64,000 nucleotides of DNA from Hexactinellida sp. DTS-2022 (lineage: Eukaryota > Porifera > Hexactinellida), in assembly GCA_028753945.1 (NCBI GenBank), contig JAPNXP010000001.1, forward strand, positions 2,346,501-2,410,500. Direction: 5' to 3'. The position numbers were made by a program, and so were the translations under genes. Of this stretch, positions 34,071 to 45,738 are shown piece after piece (position 1 is the stretch's first letter; the number at the start of each line of letters is the position of its first letter). A model generated the notes under the pieces. It saw only the letters and a program-made list of their open reading frames with translations. It made no database searches and was not told the DNA's origin.

Positions 34071-34267
34071 AATTTATGTGGCCTAGACTACCAAAAATGT
34101 GAACTTCTGTTGACTTCAAGCGGGCCGGTTAAATATCGTAGGCTGGCCGTTCCGGCCCGCGGGCCGTAGTTTGCCCACTCCTGCTTTAGGACGAAATAAT
34201 ATTGACCAATATCTAACCGGAATAGCTTACAACATTGCACAACCTACAAACATATCTCTATACAGTA

Positions 34268-34559
34268 CACCCTCGCTAATCCGAACAAGAAAAACCAAAA
34301 TATTCTTCTAATAAATTTGGGAAAAAATCATAAATTGCAATGGAAGTATAAACAATAAGTCTCAGGCAAATATTTTAAGGAGTACACTAGATGTTTAGTG
34401 CGGATTAACAAGGTTTGTACAAGTTTGGTTCGGATTATCGAGATTCTCATTTATAGATGCCCCTAGCAAAAATGCATCACTTCACTGATCCGAACGAATT
34501 CACTAATCGGAACAGATATTTTTTGAATCGGAACACCTCTGTTCGGATTAGCGAGGGTG
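34268..34559. mobile_element. Tc1/pogo-like MITE, 292 bp
   Basis: Inverted ends CACCCTCGCTAATCCGAAC are flanked by TA on both sides (34266-34267, 34560-34561). Internal CGGATTA motifs repeat. No ORF. Confidence 0.85.
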
Positions 34560-34718
34560 TAATGTAGTACCAATTGTTCAAATATTTATCTCCCCATTAT
34601 CTGTCATTCATAATTCAGTTCCAATTCTCTATATTATTAATTAAACTAACTTGATTATGTTTCGCTCAATTGGGTTCGCTCAAGCTGGTTTGCTCAACTC
34701 GGAAAGCTCCCTATTTAG

Positions 34719-35194
34719 CAGGGTTGCCAATCCAATCCAATCGAGAAGATTTTCGATTGCCGATTGCTGCATTTTTCATCGATTGGATTATCGGTTGGAT
34801 TGCTGCATATTTCATCGATTGGATTGTCGATTGGATTGGTGCGATTTATATCGATTGGATTGCAATCGATGAATTTTCATCGATTTTTTTCGATTGTTTG
34901 TTTTTTTAATTTCTAAATAATGCCAAAATTTAAAATGCTCAATTGCTCGTCAACTAAACCCAATAATATATGTTTTAAGTTTGAACATATGATGAAACAT
35001 AACTCTTTTTGATATAATACTGAGGAGTAAACGATCGAAAAAAATCGGAGAAACAATCCAAAAAAATCGATGATATTTTGGATTGTCGATTGCGATTGGA
35101 TTGTCATCCGAATAATCGATTGTCCAAATTTGGATTGCCGATTGTCCAAATTTGGCTCGATTGGATTGGATTGTCGATTGGATTGGCAACCCTG
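34719..35194. mobile_element. hAT MITE with ATCGATTGGATTG repeats
   Basis: Ends CAGGGTTGCCAATCCAATCC and its complement, with exact 8-bp duplication CTATTTAG (34711-34718, 35195-35202). The interior consists of repeated TCGATTGGATTG in both orientations. Confidence 0.92.
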
Positions 35195-35467
35195 CTATTT
35201 AGAGCCATTCGATTAATAAAATTGCCTCGTATAGATCCCTAATGCTTCTTGGCACTAATTCAGTGATATGATATCACACTGAAAATTTAATTAATTTGGG
35301 CAAAATATAAGGAAGTTTTTATCCAAGATTATAACGCATACTATATATATTTGTATTTATATTATACGAGCCCTTCAGTCTCGGTCGCTTTGCGACGGAT
35401 CTGTGCTACGCACCTCAACTTTACGGCTGCTGTGTGGCCTTGTTCCTCACTAAACAATGGATGATAG

Positions 35468-35826
35468 TAGGGTTGCCAGACGTCCGGGTTTGACCCGGAC
35501 AGTCCGGGTTTAGAGCCATTTGTCCGGGGTCCGGGTTTGGAACTATTTTGTCCGGGTTTGGAGAAGTTAGCACTATTATGAAGCAATATGCACAATAATT
35601 CATATTTTCCTAATGTTATAGGTTATCATTCCTTAGTTACTAGTTAATATTATGTTATGTTATGTTTCAGAATTAAATAACACAATGTATAGTAGTTAGC
35701 ATTTTGATACATTGTTAACAATATGCCTTAGATGTACGGTAGATATGTTAGTAACAACAAATATGGTTTATAGTGTAGAGAAATTTTTTTGTCCGGGTCT
35801 GGCCTTATGAAAATCTGGCAACCCTA
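35468..35826. mobile_element. hAT-like MITE with GTCCGGGTTTG repeats
   Basis: Ends TAGGGTTGCCAGA/TCTGGCAACCCTA with duplication ATGATAG (35461-35467, 35827-35833). Several TCCGGGTTTGG copies lie at the left end only. Confidence 0.8.
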
Positions 35827-35833
35827 ATGATAG

Positions 35834-36340
35834 AGTTAGTAAAACATCCCTTCCTAACATTTCCATACTTTTAACTTATTTACCTATATTACCCGTTGAA
35901 AGCTAACTTTTAGGTTGATTTTGAATTTCATTAATTTGTTAACCTATTTTGTGTAAACAGCAACAACAAATATTCTTATTATAAATTTTTAAATGCCAAA
36001 TTCGAAATCAGCATGCTTGTTTACCGTTTATAACATTAGAAAGCTAACTTATAGGTTGATTTGAATTAAATTATTCCATTAATTTGTTTACTTATTTGTG
36101 TAAACAACAACAATAAATATTCATATTATAAATTTGTGAATGCAAAATTCGAAATCAGCATGTTTGTTTACCTATTATCACATTTGGAAGTTAGTTTATA
36201 GTATCTCAATTATAAATGCAGTTTCTATTCCCCCATCACTTTAATAAAATCCGGACAAACAAACAAACACACAAAAGCAACAATCGAGTTTTATAATATA
36301 GATTCTTATTTAGTTGTTATATTACTCTTTGTCCAATTAT
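35834..36340. other. Possible promoter region and duplicated segment
   Basis: Two diverged direct copies of a ~130-bp segment (AAAGCTAACTTTTAGGTTGA…GCTTGTTTACC at 35895-36023, and AGAAAGCTAACTTATAGGTT…TGTTTGTTTACC at 36037-36172) lie upstream of the putative first CFAP100-like exon. No TATA/initiator arrangement is convincing. Confidence 0.4.
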
Positions 36341-36508
36341 ATGGATCAACCTATGTTTTCATTGAAATCCCCATCTTCACAAAGGAATTTTAGTGATTAT
36401 TTTTCTCCTAATCCATTTGTCGTCTCAACATATGCAAATGCTATTAATTCTGGTGTAAAGCGTTCTGAGACATTCAAATCTGCAAAAAGAACTGAAGTTA
36501 ATGAGGTG
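36341..36508 (+). CDS. Putative first coding exon of the CFAP100-like gene
   Basis: An ATG (codons MDQPMFSLKSPSSQRNF…) opens 56 codons ending …KRTEVNEV immediately before a GTGAGT splice donor at 36509. The exon ends in phase 0, and the next recognised exon (50827) begins in phase 0. The NPF followed by a basic stretch resembles the N-terminal region of CFAP100 proteins, but the match is weak and the link rests mainly on strand, order and phase. The intervening ~14.3 kb would be one intron full of transposons. A further ATG 9 codons upstream (36314) is possible. Could also belong to a different gene. Confidence 0.5.
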
Positions 36509-36869
36509 GTGAGTGAGTTCATATATTTTAGGCTGTGCCTGTAGTTCCGTAATTCCGTACGATATCCAAGGAAATTACTTTATGGTACTTAAGTACATTT
36601 ATATGGCTATCATCAGAACATAGATTTGCAATCCCAATACGTGCCCCAAGTGTCTATTTACTTTAAAAACTGCATAATATTCGGACTTTTTGAGCTATTT
36701 TCCTATGTTTAAGATTATAAAAAATAATCATGGGTGGATAATAAACAAACCCAAAGTATATTTCATAATATAATTTTCATCACTTGTTCAGAACAAATGT
36801 TATGAAACTAGATGCTATTTCCCCTAAAATGTCAAAAAGACCACTGCAGACCTGGGGGCACGATTTATA

Positions 36870-37042
36870 CAGTAGATGTCGGATATAAGCACACCGGTTA
36901 TAAGAACATATAGGATATAAGCACACTATGTTGGGAAACGGTGCCATATACCCTGTATAATTTATGTCGGTTATAAGAACATGTCGGTTATAAGCACATC
37001 AAGTGCAGTTCCCGACGTTGTGCTTATAACCGGCATCAACTG
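36870..37042. mobile_element. Tc1/pogo-like MITE, 173 bp
   Basis: Ends CAGTAGATGTCGG/CCGGCATCAACTG flanked by TA (36868-36869, 37043-37044). Repeated GGTTATAAGAACA and ATATAAGCACA motifs inside. It is inserted in a repeat-unit start (GGGGCACGATTT…TTACATTCTTTTGGAC). Confidence 0.85.
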
Positions 37043-37286
37043 TATTACATTCTTTTGGACCGATTTTTGCACCTTTCTAATTTCACTCCAGGAACAATAA
37101 ATAGTGCCCAATTATAGAATTTTATGCATGCATTTGATAGAGAATTTAAATCTACACATTTCAGTCGACAAATTTTCAAATTGGCTTTAGTTTGTGCCCA
37201 ATTGTGTTGCAAATTTCCTTTGTTTACTAACACGTCTGTTCTTTGAAAGTGTTAAATCTAATTCTATTGTTTCAACTTATAAAAAT

Positions 37287-37403
37287 ATCCAAAATTGCAG
37301 CCTGTGCCGACGCATGTTCCTTTGGTGGCACTATATTTTGTTGGTGGTTTATTGATAGTGCCTCCAAAGGAACATGCTGTCTGCACAGGCTGCAATTTTG
37401 GAT
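37287..37403. repeat. Unit hairpin, copy 16 (reversed)
   Basis: ATCCAAAATTGCAGCC arm; partner arm with TGTCTGCACAGG as in copy 11. Array orientation switches here relative to the + strand fragment at 36.83-37.28 kb. Confidence 0.9.
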
Positions 37404-38139
37404 TTTTTTTCGCCAAGTCATCAACGCCTCAAGGTGTCAAGAACCATTTGTTAATTGGTCCGAGTCACAAGGAATGGTAGATAAATTTGAGGTTTGTTTC
37501 TATCATAAACCATCTAGAGTTTAATGCCATTCATTCATTATGTATTGATAATAAATTATATTATTAGTTAGTTATTTTAGCAATGTTATCCACGGTGATT
37601 TGAGTTTAGTCAACAAATTCCTTATATTATTATATTATATTTAATCCATTGTATAGTAATACTATAATTAAATAGAAGCCAGTTGGAATTTAGAAGTTAA
37701 ATCAATATAATTATCGCAAGTTGAATCAGTTGAGTAGGATTTAATAAGTTAAATCAATATAATTATTACAAGTTGAAACAATAGAATTAGATTTAACACT
37801 TTTACTGAAATTGAAGTGTGAGTAAACAAAGAAATTTCAACCCCCATTTATGGCAGAAATTAAACCATTTATTGAAAATTTTCTTCACCAATCAGACGCA
37901 GTATTTTATGATGAATCCAAAAATGAAATAAAATTTAGGGGTTTAGTAAAACATTTTTTTAGTTATGGACCAGACAAATTTTGAAAGGTGTCAAAAATGT
38001 GTCAAAAATTTGTTAATCAAAAATCGTAACCCCAGGTGCAAATTAGACGGTCCCATCGCACCTACATGCCAAGTTTCAGCCCAACAACTATAAAGCTCTG
38101 TCCAGGGCACCGTCTACGGAGAAAAAATATAGAAAAAAA

Positions 38140-38255
38140 ATCCAAAATTGCAGCCTGTGCCGACGCATGTTCCTTTGGTGGCACTATATTTTTGTGTTGT
38201 TTATTGATAGTGCCTCCAAAGGAACATGCTGTCGGCGCAGGCTGCAATTTTGGAT
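38140..38255. repeat. Unit hairpin, copy 17 (reversed)
   Basis: Near-identical to copy 12, including the GTCGGCGCAGG variant. Confidence 0.9.
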
Positions 38256-38965
38256 TTTTTTTCGCCAAGTCATCAACGTTCAAGGTGTGAAGAAGCATTT
38301 GTTAAGTGGTCGGAGTCACAAGGAACGATTGTTGAATTTGAAGTTTGTTTCTATCATAAACCATCTAGAATTTAATGCCATTCATTCATTTTGTATTGAT
38401 AATAAAATATATTATTAGTAATTTATTTTAGCAATGTTATCCACGGTTGGTTGAGTTGAGTCAACAAATTCCTTATATTATATTATTTTATTTAATCCAT
38501 TGTATAGTAATACTACAATTAAATAGAAGCCAGCTGCAATTTATAAGTTGAATCAATATATTTATCGCAAGTTGAAACAATAGTGTTAAGATTTAACAAG
38601 TGAAATCAATATAATTATTACAAGTTGAAACAATGGAATTAGATTTAACAGTTTACTGAAATTGAAGTGTGAGTAAACAAAGGAAATTTGAAACTCAATT
38701 GTGGCACAATCTAAGCCCAATTTGAAAATTCGTGCACTGTGAAAAGGTGTAGAATTTAATTATCTATCCAAATATGTAAATTTTATGAAGCTAACTATTA
38801 ATTATTTAATGCTATGAGCCATAATTAGTTAAATAGGTGTTAAAATTATTTGATCAAAAATCGTAACCCCAGGTGCAAATTAGACGGTCACTTCGCAACT
38901 ACATGCCAAATTTCAGCCCATAATGTATATAGATGTGGCCAGGGCACCTGCTACGGAGAAATAAA

Positions 38966-39082
38966 ATCCAAAATTGCACCCTGTGCCGACGCATGTTCCT
39001 TTGGTGGCACTATATTTTGTTGGTTGTTTATTGATAGTGCCTCCAAAGGAACATGCTGTCGGCGCAGGCTGCAATTTTGGAT
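38966..39082. repeat. Unit hairpin, copy 18 (reversed)
   Basis: ATCCAAAATTGCACCC arm paired with GCAGGCTGCAATTTTGGAT, so the base is imperfect. Confidence 0.9.
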
Positions 39083-39811
39083 TTTTTTCGCTAAGTCATC
39101 AACGCCCAAGGTGTGAAGAAGCATTTGTTAATTGGTCCGAGTCACAAGGAACGGTAGATAAATTTGAAGTTTGTTTCTATCTTAAACCATCTTGAGTTTG
39201 ATGCCATTCATTCATTATGTATTGATAATAAATTATATTATTAGTTATTTATATTAGCATTGTTATTCACGGTTGAATTGAATTAAGTCAACAAATTCCT
39301 TATGTTATATTATTTTATTTAATCCATTGTATGGTAAATTAAATAGAAGCCAGCTGCAATTTATAAGTTAAATCAATTTAATTATCGCAAGTTTAATCAA
39401 TAGAGTAAGAATTAACAAGTTAAATCAATATAATTATTACAAGTTGAAACAATGGAATTATATTTAACAGTTATACTGAAACTGAAGTGTGAGTAAACAA
39501 AGAAATTTCAACCCCCATTTATGGCAGAAATAAAACTCTTTATTGAAAGTTTTCTTCTCCCATTAGACGCAGAATTTTATGGTGAATCCAAATGTGAAAT
39601 AAAATTTGGGGGTTTAGTAAAACATATTTTGTGTTATGGACCAGACAAATTTTGAAAGGTGTTAAAGATGTGTCAAAAATTTGTTAATCAAAAATCGTAA
39701 CCCCAGGTGCAAATTAGACGGTCCCATCGCACCTACATGCCAAGTTTCAGCACATCAACTATAAAGCTCAGGCCAGGGCACCGTCTACGGAGAAAAAAAA
39801 CATAAAAAAAA

Positions 39812-39928
39812 ATCCAAAATTGCATCCTGTGCCGACGCATGTTCCTTGGGTGGCACTATATTTTGTTGGTGGTTTATTGATAGTGCCTCCAATGGAACAT
39901 GCTGTCGGCACAGGATGCAATTTTGGAT
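39812..39928. repeat. Unit hairpin, copy 19 (reversed)
   Basis: ATCCAAAATTGCATCC arm and matching GGATGCAATTTTGGAT. The compensated change is shared with copy 2 at 5601, its inverted paralogue. Confidence 0.9.
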
Positions 39929-41261
39929 TTTTTTTTCGCCAAGTCATCATCACTATAAAGGTGTTAAATCATTTCAAAAAGGTGTTACAGAAGGCATCGG
40001 CCCTTAGAGTGGTGGAAGTTTCGTTTTAGTTCACTTCCTTTTAGCGATATTCAAGTTTGAGTAGAATATAACAACTGATGACTCAGCATTTTTTATGGGA
40101 GTGTTGGGTCATCACCCAACATGAACTAACCCATTTTTAATATCGAATTAACAAAATTGTAAAAACACATTTTTTTAACGATGTCATCATCACCTCAAGA
40201 TGTCAAGACCCACTTGTATAGGTGGCACGTGCCATAAGGACCAATTGATAAATTGAAAGTTTGTTTCTATCTTCTATGATCTCTGAGATTTATGATATTT
40301 AATTAATTAGTATATATAATTATTAATATTATTTATAATTTAACACCAATTTCAATGTCAACTTATATTTATTAAGTTTAATTATTTTGTCATAAATAAT
40401 AAATAAATTAATTTGTCCATCAAATTTCAATTCCGCACACTCGATAACCCCTAATAAACAAATTGAGAGCATCTATATAAGTCATATACTGACTGAATTA
40501 ATTATAATTAATTACGTCAGTATATTAACAGTGCAATAATAATAACGCAGAAGTAAATATAATCACATAATCTGTCGTTGTTGTGGTATGTAAAATCTTA
40601 ACGGTTCTATCATAAACCATCTTTAGTTTAATGCCATTCATTCATTACTTATTGATAATAAATTAAATTATTAGTTATTTATTTTAGCAATGTTATCCAC
40701 GGTGATTTGAGTTTAGTCAACAAATTCCTTATATCATTATATTTTATTTAATCCATTGTATAGTAATACTACAATTAAATAGAAGCCAGCTGGAATTTTT
40801 AAGTTGAATCAATATATTTATCTCAAGTTGAAACAATAGAGTAAGATTTAACAAGTTAAATCAATATAATTATTACAAGTTGAAACAATAGAATTAGATT
40901 TAACACTTTTACTGAAATTGAAGTGCGAGTAAACAAAGAAATTTCAAACCCCATTTATGGCAGAAATTAAACATATTTTTGAAAATATTCCTCTCCCATC
41001 AGACGCAGAATTTTATGGTGAATCCAAATGTGAAATAAAATTTGGGGGTTTAGTAAAACATATTTTGAGTTATGGACCAGACAAATTTTGAAAGGTGTTA
41101 AAGATGTGTCAAAAATTCGTTAATCAAAAATCGTAACCCCAGGTGCAAATTAGACGGTCCATACGCACCTACATGCCAAGTTTCAGCCCATCAACTATAA
41201 AGCTCAGGCCAGGGCACCGTCTACGGAGAAAAAATAAAAATAATAATAATAATAATATAAA

Positions 41262-41575
41262 TAAAGGCAGTGATTCCAATACTGGGCCACTATACTATAG
41301 TATAGTCGGCACAGTAATAATAAAGGCAGTGATTCTAATACTGGCCCACTATACTATAGTATAGTCGGCACAGTAAAAATAAAAATAATAAAAATAAAAA
41401 TAAAGGCAGTGATTCCAATACTGGGCCACTATACTATATTATAGTCGGCACAGTAAAAATAAATAAAGGCAGTGATTCCAATACTGGGCCACTATACTAT
41501 AGTATAGTCGGCACAGTAATAACCAAAGCACTAAGACCAATACTGGGCCACTATACTATAGTATAGTCGGCACAG
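41262..41575 (-). repeat. Minisatellite, 5 monomers (reversed)
   Basis: Five GGGCCACTATACTATAGTAT-type monomers, each ending GTCGGCACAGTA, between a CTACGGAGAAAAAATAAA unit start and hairpin copy 20. Confidence 0.93.
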
Positions 41576-41594
41576 TAATAATAATAATAACAAA

Positions 41595-41709
41595 ATCCAA
41601 AATTGCAGCTGTGCCGACGCATGTTCCTTTGGTGGCACTATATTTTGGTGGTGGTTCATTGATTGTGCCTCCAATGGAACATGCTGTCGGCACAGCCTCA
41701 ATTTTGGAT
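41595..41709. repeat. Unit hairpin, copy 20 (reversed)
   Basis: ATCCAAAATTGCAGCTGTGC arm; partner GCACAGCCTCAATTTTGGAT, with a small mismatch at the base. Confidence 0.88.
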
Positions 41710-43038
41710 TTTTTTTCGCCATGTCATCATCACTATGAAGGTGTTAAACTATTTCAGAAAAGTGATTCAAAAGGCAACGACCCTTAGTGAGTTGGAAGTT
41801 TCGTTTTAGCTCACTTCATTTGAGAGATATTCAAGTTTCAGTAGAATATAATATGTTCTGAGTCAGCATTTCTTAGGTGCCGTTTGGGTATTCACCCAAC
41901 TCCTACCAACCCATGCGAATTATTTAATTCACAAAATTGTAAAAATACATTTTTTTGACGATGTCATAATCACCTCAAGGTGTCAAGACCCACTTGTATA
42001 GGTGGTACCTGGCATAAGGACCGATTGATAAATTGAAAGTTTGTTTCTATCTTGTATCATCTCTGAGATTAATGAAATTTAGCTAATTAGTATAAATATT
42101 TAATTAATTTATTAATTATTTAACACCATTATTATATACAGCAAAATAAATTAAGTTCAATTATTTGCAATTATTATTAATTTAAATTGAATTTCACTAT
42201 AATATTTGAATTCCACGCACTCGATAACCCCAATAATCTATTTGAAACCATCTCTATACGGTAAACACAGAGCGAATTAATTAGAATTAAATATGTCAGT
42301 ACATTAATTGTGCAAGAATAGTCTCGCCGAAATAAATATAATCACTTAATCTGTCGTTGTTGTGGTATGTAAAATCTTAACGGTTCTATCATAAACCATC
42401 TTTAGTTTAATGCCATTCATTCATTACTTATTGATAATAAATTAAATTATTAGTTATTTATTTTAGCAATGTTATCCACGGTGATTTGAGTTTAGTCAAC
42501 AAATTACTTATACTATTATTATATTTTATTTAATCCATTGTATAGTAATACTACAATTAAATAGAAGCCAGCTGGAATTTATAAGTTGAGTCAATTTAAT
42601 TATCGCAAGTTGAAACAATAGTGAAAGATTTAACAAGTTAAATCAATATAATTATTACAAGTTGAAACAATGGAATTAGATTTCACAGTTTTACTGAAAT
42701 TGAAGTGTGAGTAAACAAAGAAATTTCAACCCCCATTTATGGCAGAAATAAAACTCTTTATCTAAAGTTTTCTTCTCCCATCAGACGCAGAGTTTTATGG
42801 TGAATCCAAATATGAAATAAAAATTGGGGGTTTAGTAAAACATTTTTTGAGTTATGGACCAGACAAATTTTGAAAGGTGTTAAAGATGTGTCCAAAATTT
42901 GTTAATCAAAAATCGTAACCCCAGGTGCAAATTAGACGGTCCCATCGCACCTACATGCCAAGTTTCAGCCCATCAACTATAAAGCTCTGGCCAGGGCACC
43001 GTCTACGGTGAAAAAATAATAAAATAAATAATAAAAAA

Positions 43039-43155
43039 ATCTAAAATTGCAGCCTGTGCCGACGCATGTTCCTTTGGTGGCACCATATTTTGTTGGTTGT
43101 TTATTGATAGTGCCTCCAAAGGAACATGCTGTCGGCACAGGCTTCAATTTTGGAT
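43039..43155. repeat. Unit hairpin, copy 21 (reversed)
   Basis: ATCTAAAATTGCAGCC arm; partner GGCTTCAATTTTGGAT. Two mismatches near the base. Confidence 0.88.
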
Positions 43156-44427
43156 TTTTTTTGCCAAGTCATCATCACTATAAAGGTGTTAAATTATTTC
43201 ATGAAAGGTGTTTCAGAGGCTACGACCCTAGGAGTGGTAGAAGATTCCATCTTGCTAACTTCATTTGAGAGATATTCAAGTTTCAGTAGAATATAATATG
43301 TGCTGAGTCAGCATTTTTGGGTGCGTGTTGGGTATTCACCCAACTCCAACCAACCCATGCAAATTATTTATTTCACAAAATTGTAAAAATACATTTTTTT
43401 GACGATGTCATAATCACCTCAAGGTGTCAAGACCCACTTGTATAGGTGGTACCTGGCATAAGGACTAATTGATAAATTGAAAGTTTGTTTCTATCTTGTA
43501 TCATCTCTGAGATTAATCAAATTTTGATAATTAGTATAAATATTTAATTTATTAATTTGTTATTTAACACCATTGTTATATACAGCAAAATAAATTATGT
43601 TCAATTATTTGCAATTATTATTAATTTAAATTGAATTTCACTATAATATTTGAATTCCACGCACTCGAAAACCCCAATAATCTAATTGGAACCGACTATA
43701 AGTTAAATACAAAATTAATTAATTATAATTAATCACGTCAGTACATTAATTGTGCAAGAATATTCTCGCCGAAATAAATATTATCACTTAATCTGTCGTT
43801 GTTGTGGAATGTAAAATCTTAACGGTTCCATCATAAACCATCTTTAGTTTAATGCCATTCATTCATTACTTATTGATAATAAATTAAATTATTAGTTATT
43901 TATTTTATCAATGTTATCCACGGTGAGTTGAGTAAAGTCAACAAATTCCTTATATAAATTAATTTAAATAGCAGCCAGCTGGAATTTATAAGTTAAATCA
44001 ATATATTTATCGCAAGTTGAAACAATAGAATAAGATTTAACAAGTCAAATCAATATAATTATTACAAGTTGAAACAATAGAATTAGATTTAACACTTTCA
44101 ATGGAACTGAAGTGTTAGTAAACAAAGAAATTTCAACCCCCATTTATGGCAGAAATAAAACTCTTTATTGAAAGTTTTCTTCTCCCATCAGACGCGGAAT
44201 TTTATGGTGAATCCAAATGTGAAATAAAATTTGGGGGTTTAGTAAAACATATTTTGTGTTATGGACCAGACAAATTTTGAAAGGTGTTAAAGATGTGTCC
44301 AAAATTTGTTAATCAAAAATCGTTACCCCAGGTGCAAATTAGACGGTCCCATCGTCCTACATGCAAAGTTTAAGCCCATCAACTATAAAGCTCTGGCCTG
44401 GGCACCGTCTACGGAGAAAAAATAATA

Positions 44428-44682
44428 AAAATAAAGGCAGTGATTCCAATACTGGGCCACTATACTATAGTATAGTCGGCACAGTAATAATATTAAAGGC
44501 AGTAAGATTAGAACTGGGCCACTATACTATAGTATTGTCGGCACAGTAATAAAGGCAGTGATTCCAATACTGGGCCACTATACTATAGTATAGTCGGCAC
44601 AGTATTATTTAATAATAATAACTAACCAAAGCACTAAGATTAGAACTGGGCCACTATACTGTAGTATAGTCGGCACAGTAAT
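44428..44682 (-). repeat. Minisatellite, 4 monomers (reversed)
   Basis: Four monomers ending GTCGGCACAGTAAT form the outer right end of the third array. The sequence after them (AGGGAATTTCTTGACTTAAC) is an older, diverged copy of the unit interior. Confidence 0.92.
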
Positions 44683-44808
44683 AGGGAATTTCTTGACTTA
44701 ACTCGATCACCGTGGATAACATTGCTAAATACTTAACTATTCATATAATCTATTATCAGTACCGGTATATAATTAATTAATTAATGGCATTTAATTCAAG
44801 ATGGTTTA

Positions 44809-45165
44809 GGCCGTATAAAATAAATAACTTGTTTATCATCCCCGTCCGCCCCAATTTTAAATACCCGTCCGGATCTATTTTATTATTATCTTATGAACCT
44901 AATCGTACAAAATCTAAGCAATAACTTGTGTAAAGTACCTACTATGTATGAATTTTTAATAAGTTATATATTTTAGAGCATTAATATAATTATTTGGCAT
45001 TGTCATGTTATTTTCTAATTTAATTAAATATTTATATTTATTTTTTGGCAGAGGATGGTGTTATTTGCATATTAATAGAAATAAAAAATAAAAATAAAAT
45101 CCCGTCCGAAAGTCCCAATTTTCTCGAAAAATATGGATGATAAACAAGTAATTTATTTTGTGGCC
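44809..45165. mobile_element. Harbinger-like MITE, copy A (357 bp)
   Basis: Ends GGCCGTATAAAATAAATAAC…/…ATTTATTTTGTGGCC with TTTA on both sides. It is inserted in the repeat-unit sequence GATGGTTTA|GATAGAAAC. Nearly identical to 58449-58805, and both copies contain TTATCATCC(CCGTCC…)/GGATGATA subterminal blocks. A TTA-type target suggests PIF/Harbinger. Confidence 0.8.
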
Positions 45166-45276
45166 TTTAAGATAGAAACAAACTTCAAATTTATCAATCG
45201 TTCCTCTGTCCGGTAACAACTTGATAAATGGGACTCTAAAGAAACACCTTGAGAAGTTCATTTCAAGGCGAAAAAA

Positions 45277-45398
45277 ATCCAAAATTGCAGCAGTGCTGAC
45301 AGCATTCCCCTTTGGAGGCACTATCCATAACCAGCCAGTAGCCAACAAAAGATAGTACCTACAAAGGGAAATGCGTCGGCACAGCTGTAATTTGGGAT
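45277..45398. repeat. Degenerate unit hairpin, copy 22
   Basis: ATCCAAAATTGCAGCAGTGC and ACAGCTGTAATTTGGGAT, loop CCATAACCAGCCAGTAGCCA. Same old subfamily as the copy at 19960. Confidence 0.75.
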
Positions 45399-45738
45399 TT
45401 TTCATATCGTTAATTCAGTTAACGTCTAAATGGAGACCCTTTGTCTACAGGTGGACTCTTAGAAAGGCCAGATATGCTTACTACTTACACAGTTCATACT
45501 CCCTAGTCCCTACTAGTCTGCTGTCATTCATTTGCATGTATTTGTGTGGGAACTAACCTTGTTCGCCGAATCCCTATTTCTATACGAGAGTCAACTGTAT
45601 AGTAATTAGTACTATTGTAAAAATTAAAGCCAATAGGTTTCAGCTCCGCATCCGAATCCGCGGAGTTAAAAGTTTAGCATTCGTTTGCACATCCGTATTC
45701 GCGGATGTAGAAAAATTCGCATCCGTCCCATCCCTAGT

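Larger units (their letters stand above)
37240..44690 (-). repeat. Third hairpin/minisatellite array, reversed
   Basis: Seven hairpins between 37287 and 43155, with minisatellites at 41.26 and 44.43 kb. The block 37287-38370 is almost the same as 24192-26200 minus the foldback. The block 39810-41250 is almost the reverse complement of 4280-5650. The array therefore arose by local duplication and inversion of units found elsewhere in the window. Confidence 0.9.

Noticed and set aside
45061..45405. 114-codon ORF (-) as a gene
   Set aside because: It spans the end of a Harbinger-like MITE and the degenerate hairpin, so the frame is composite and accidental.
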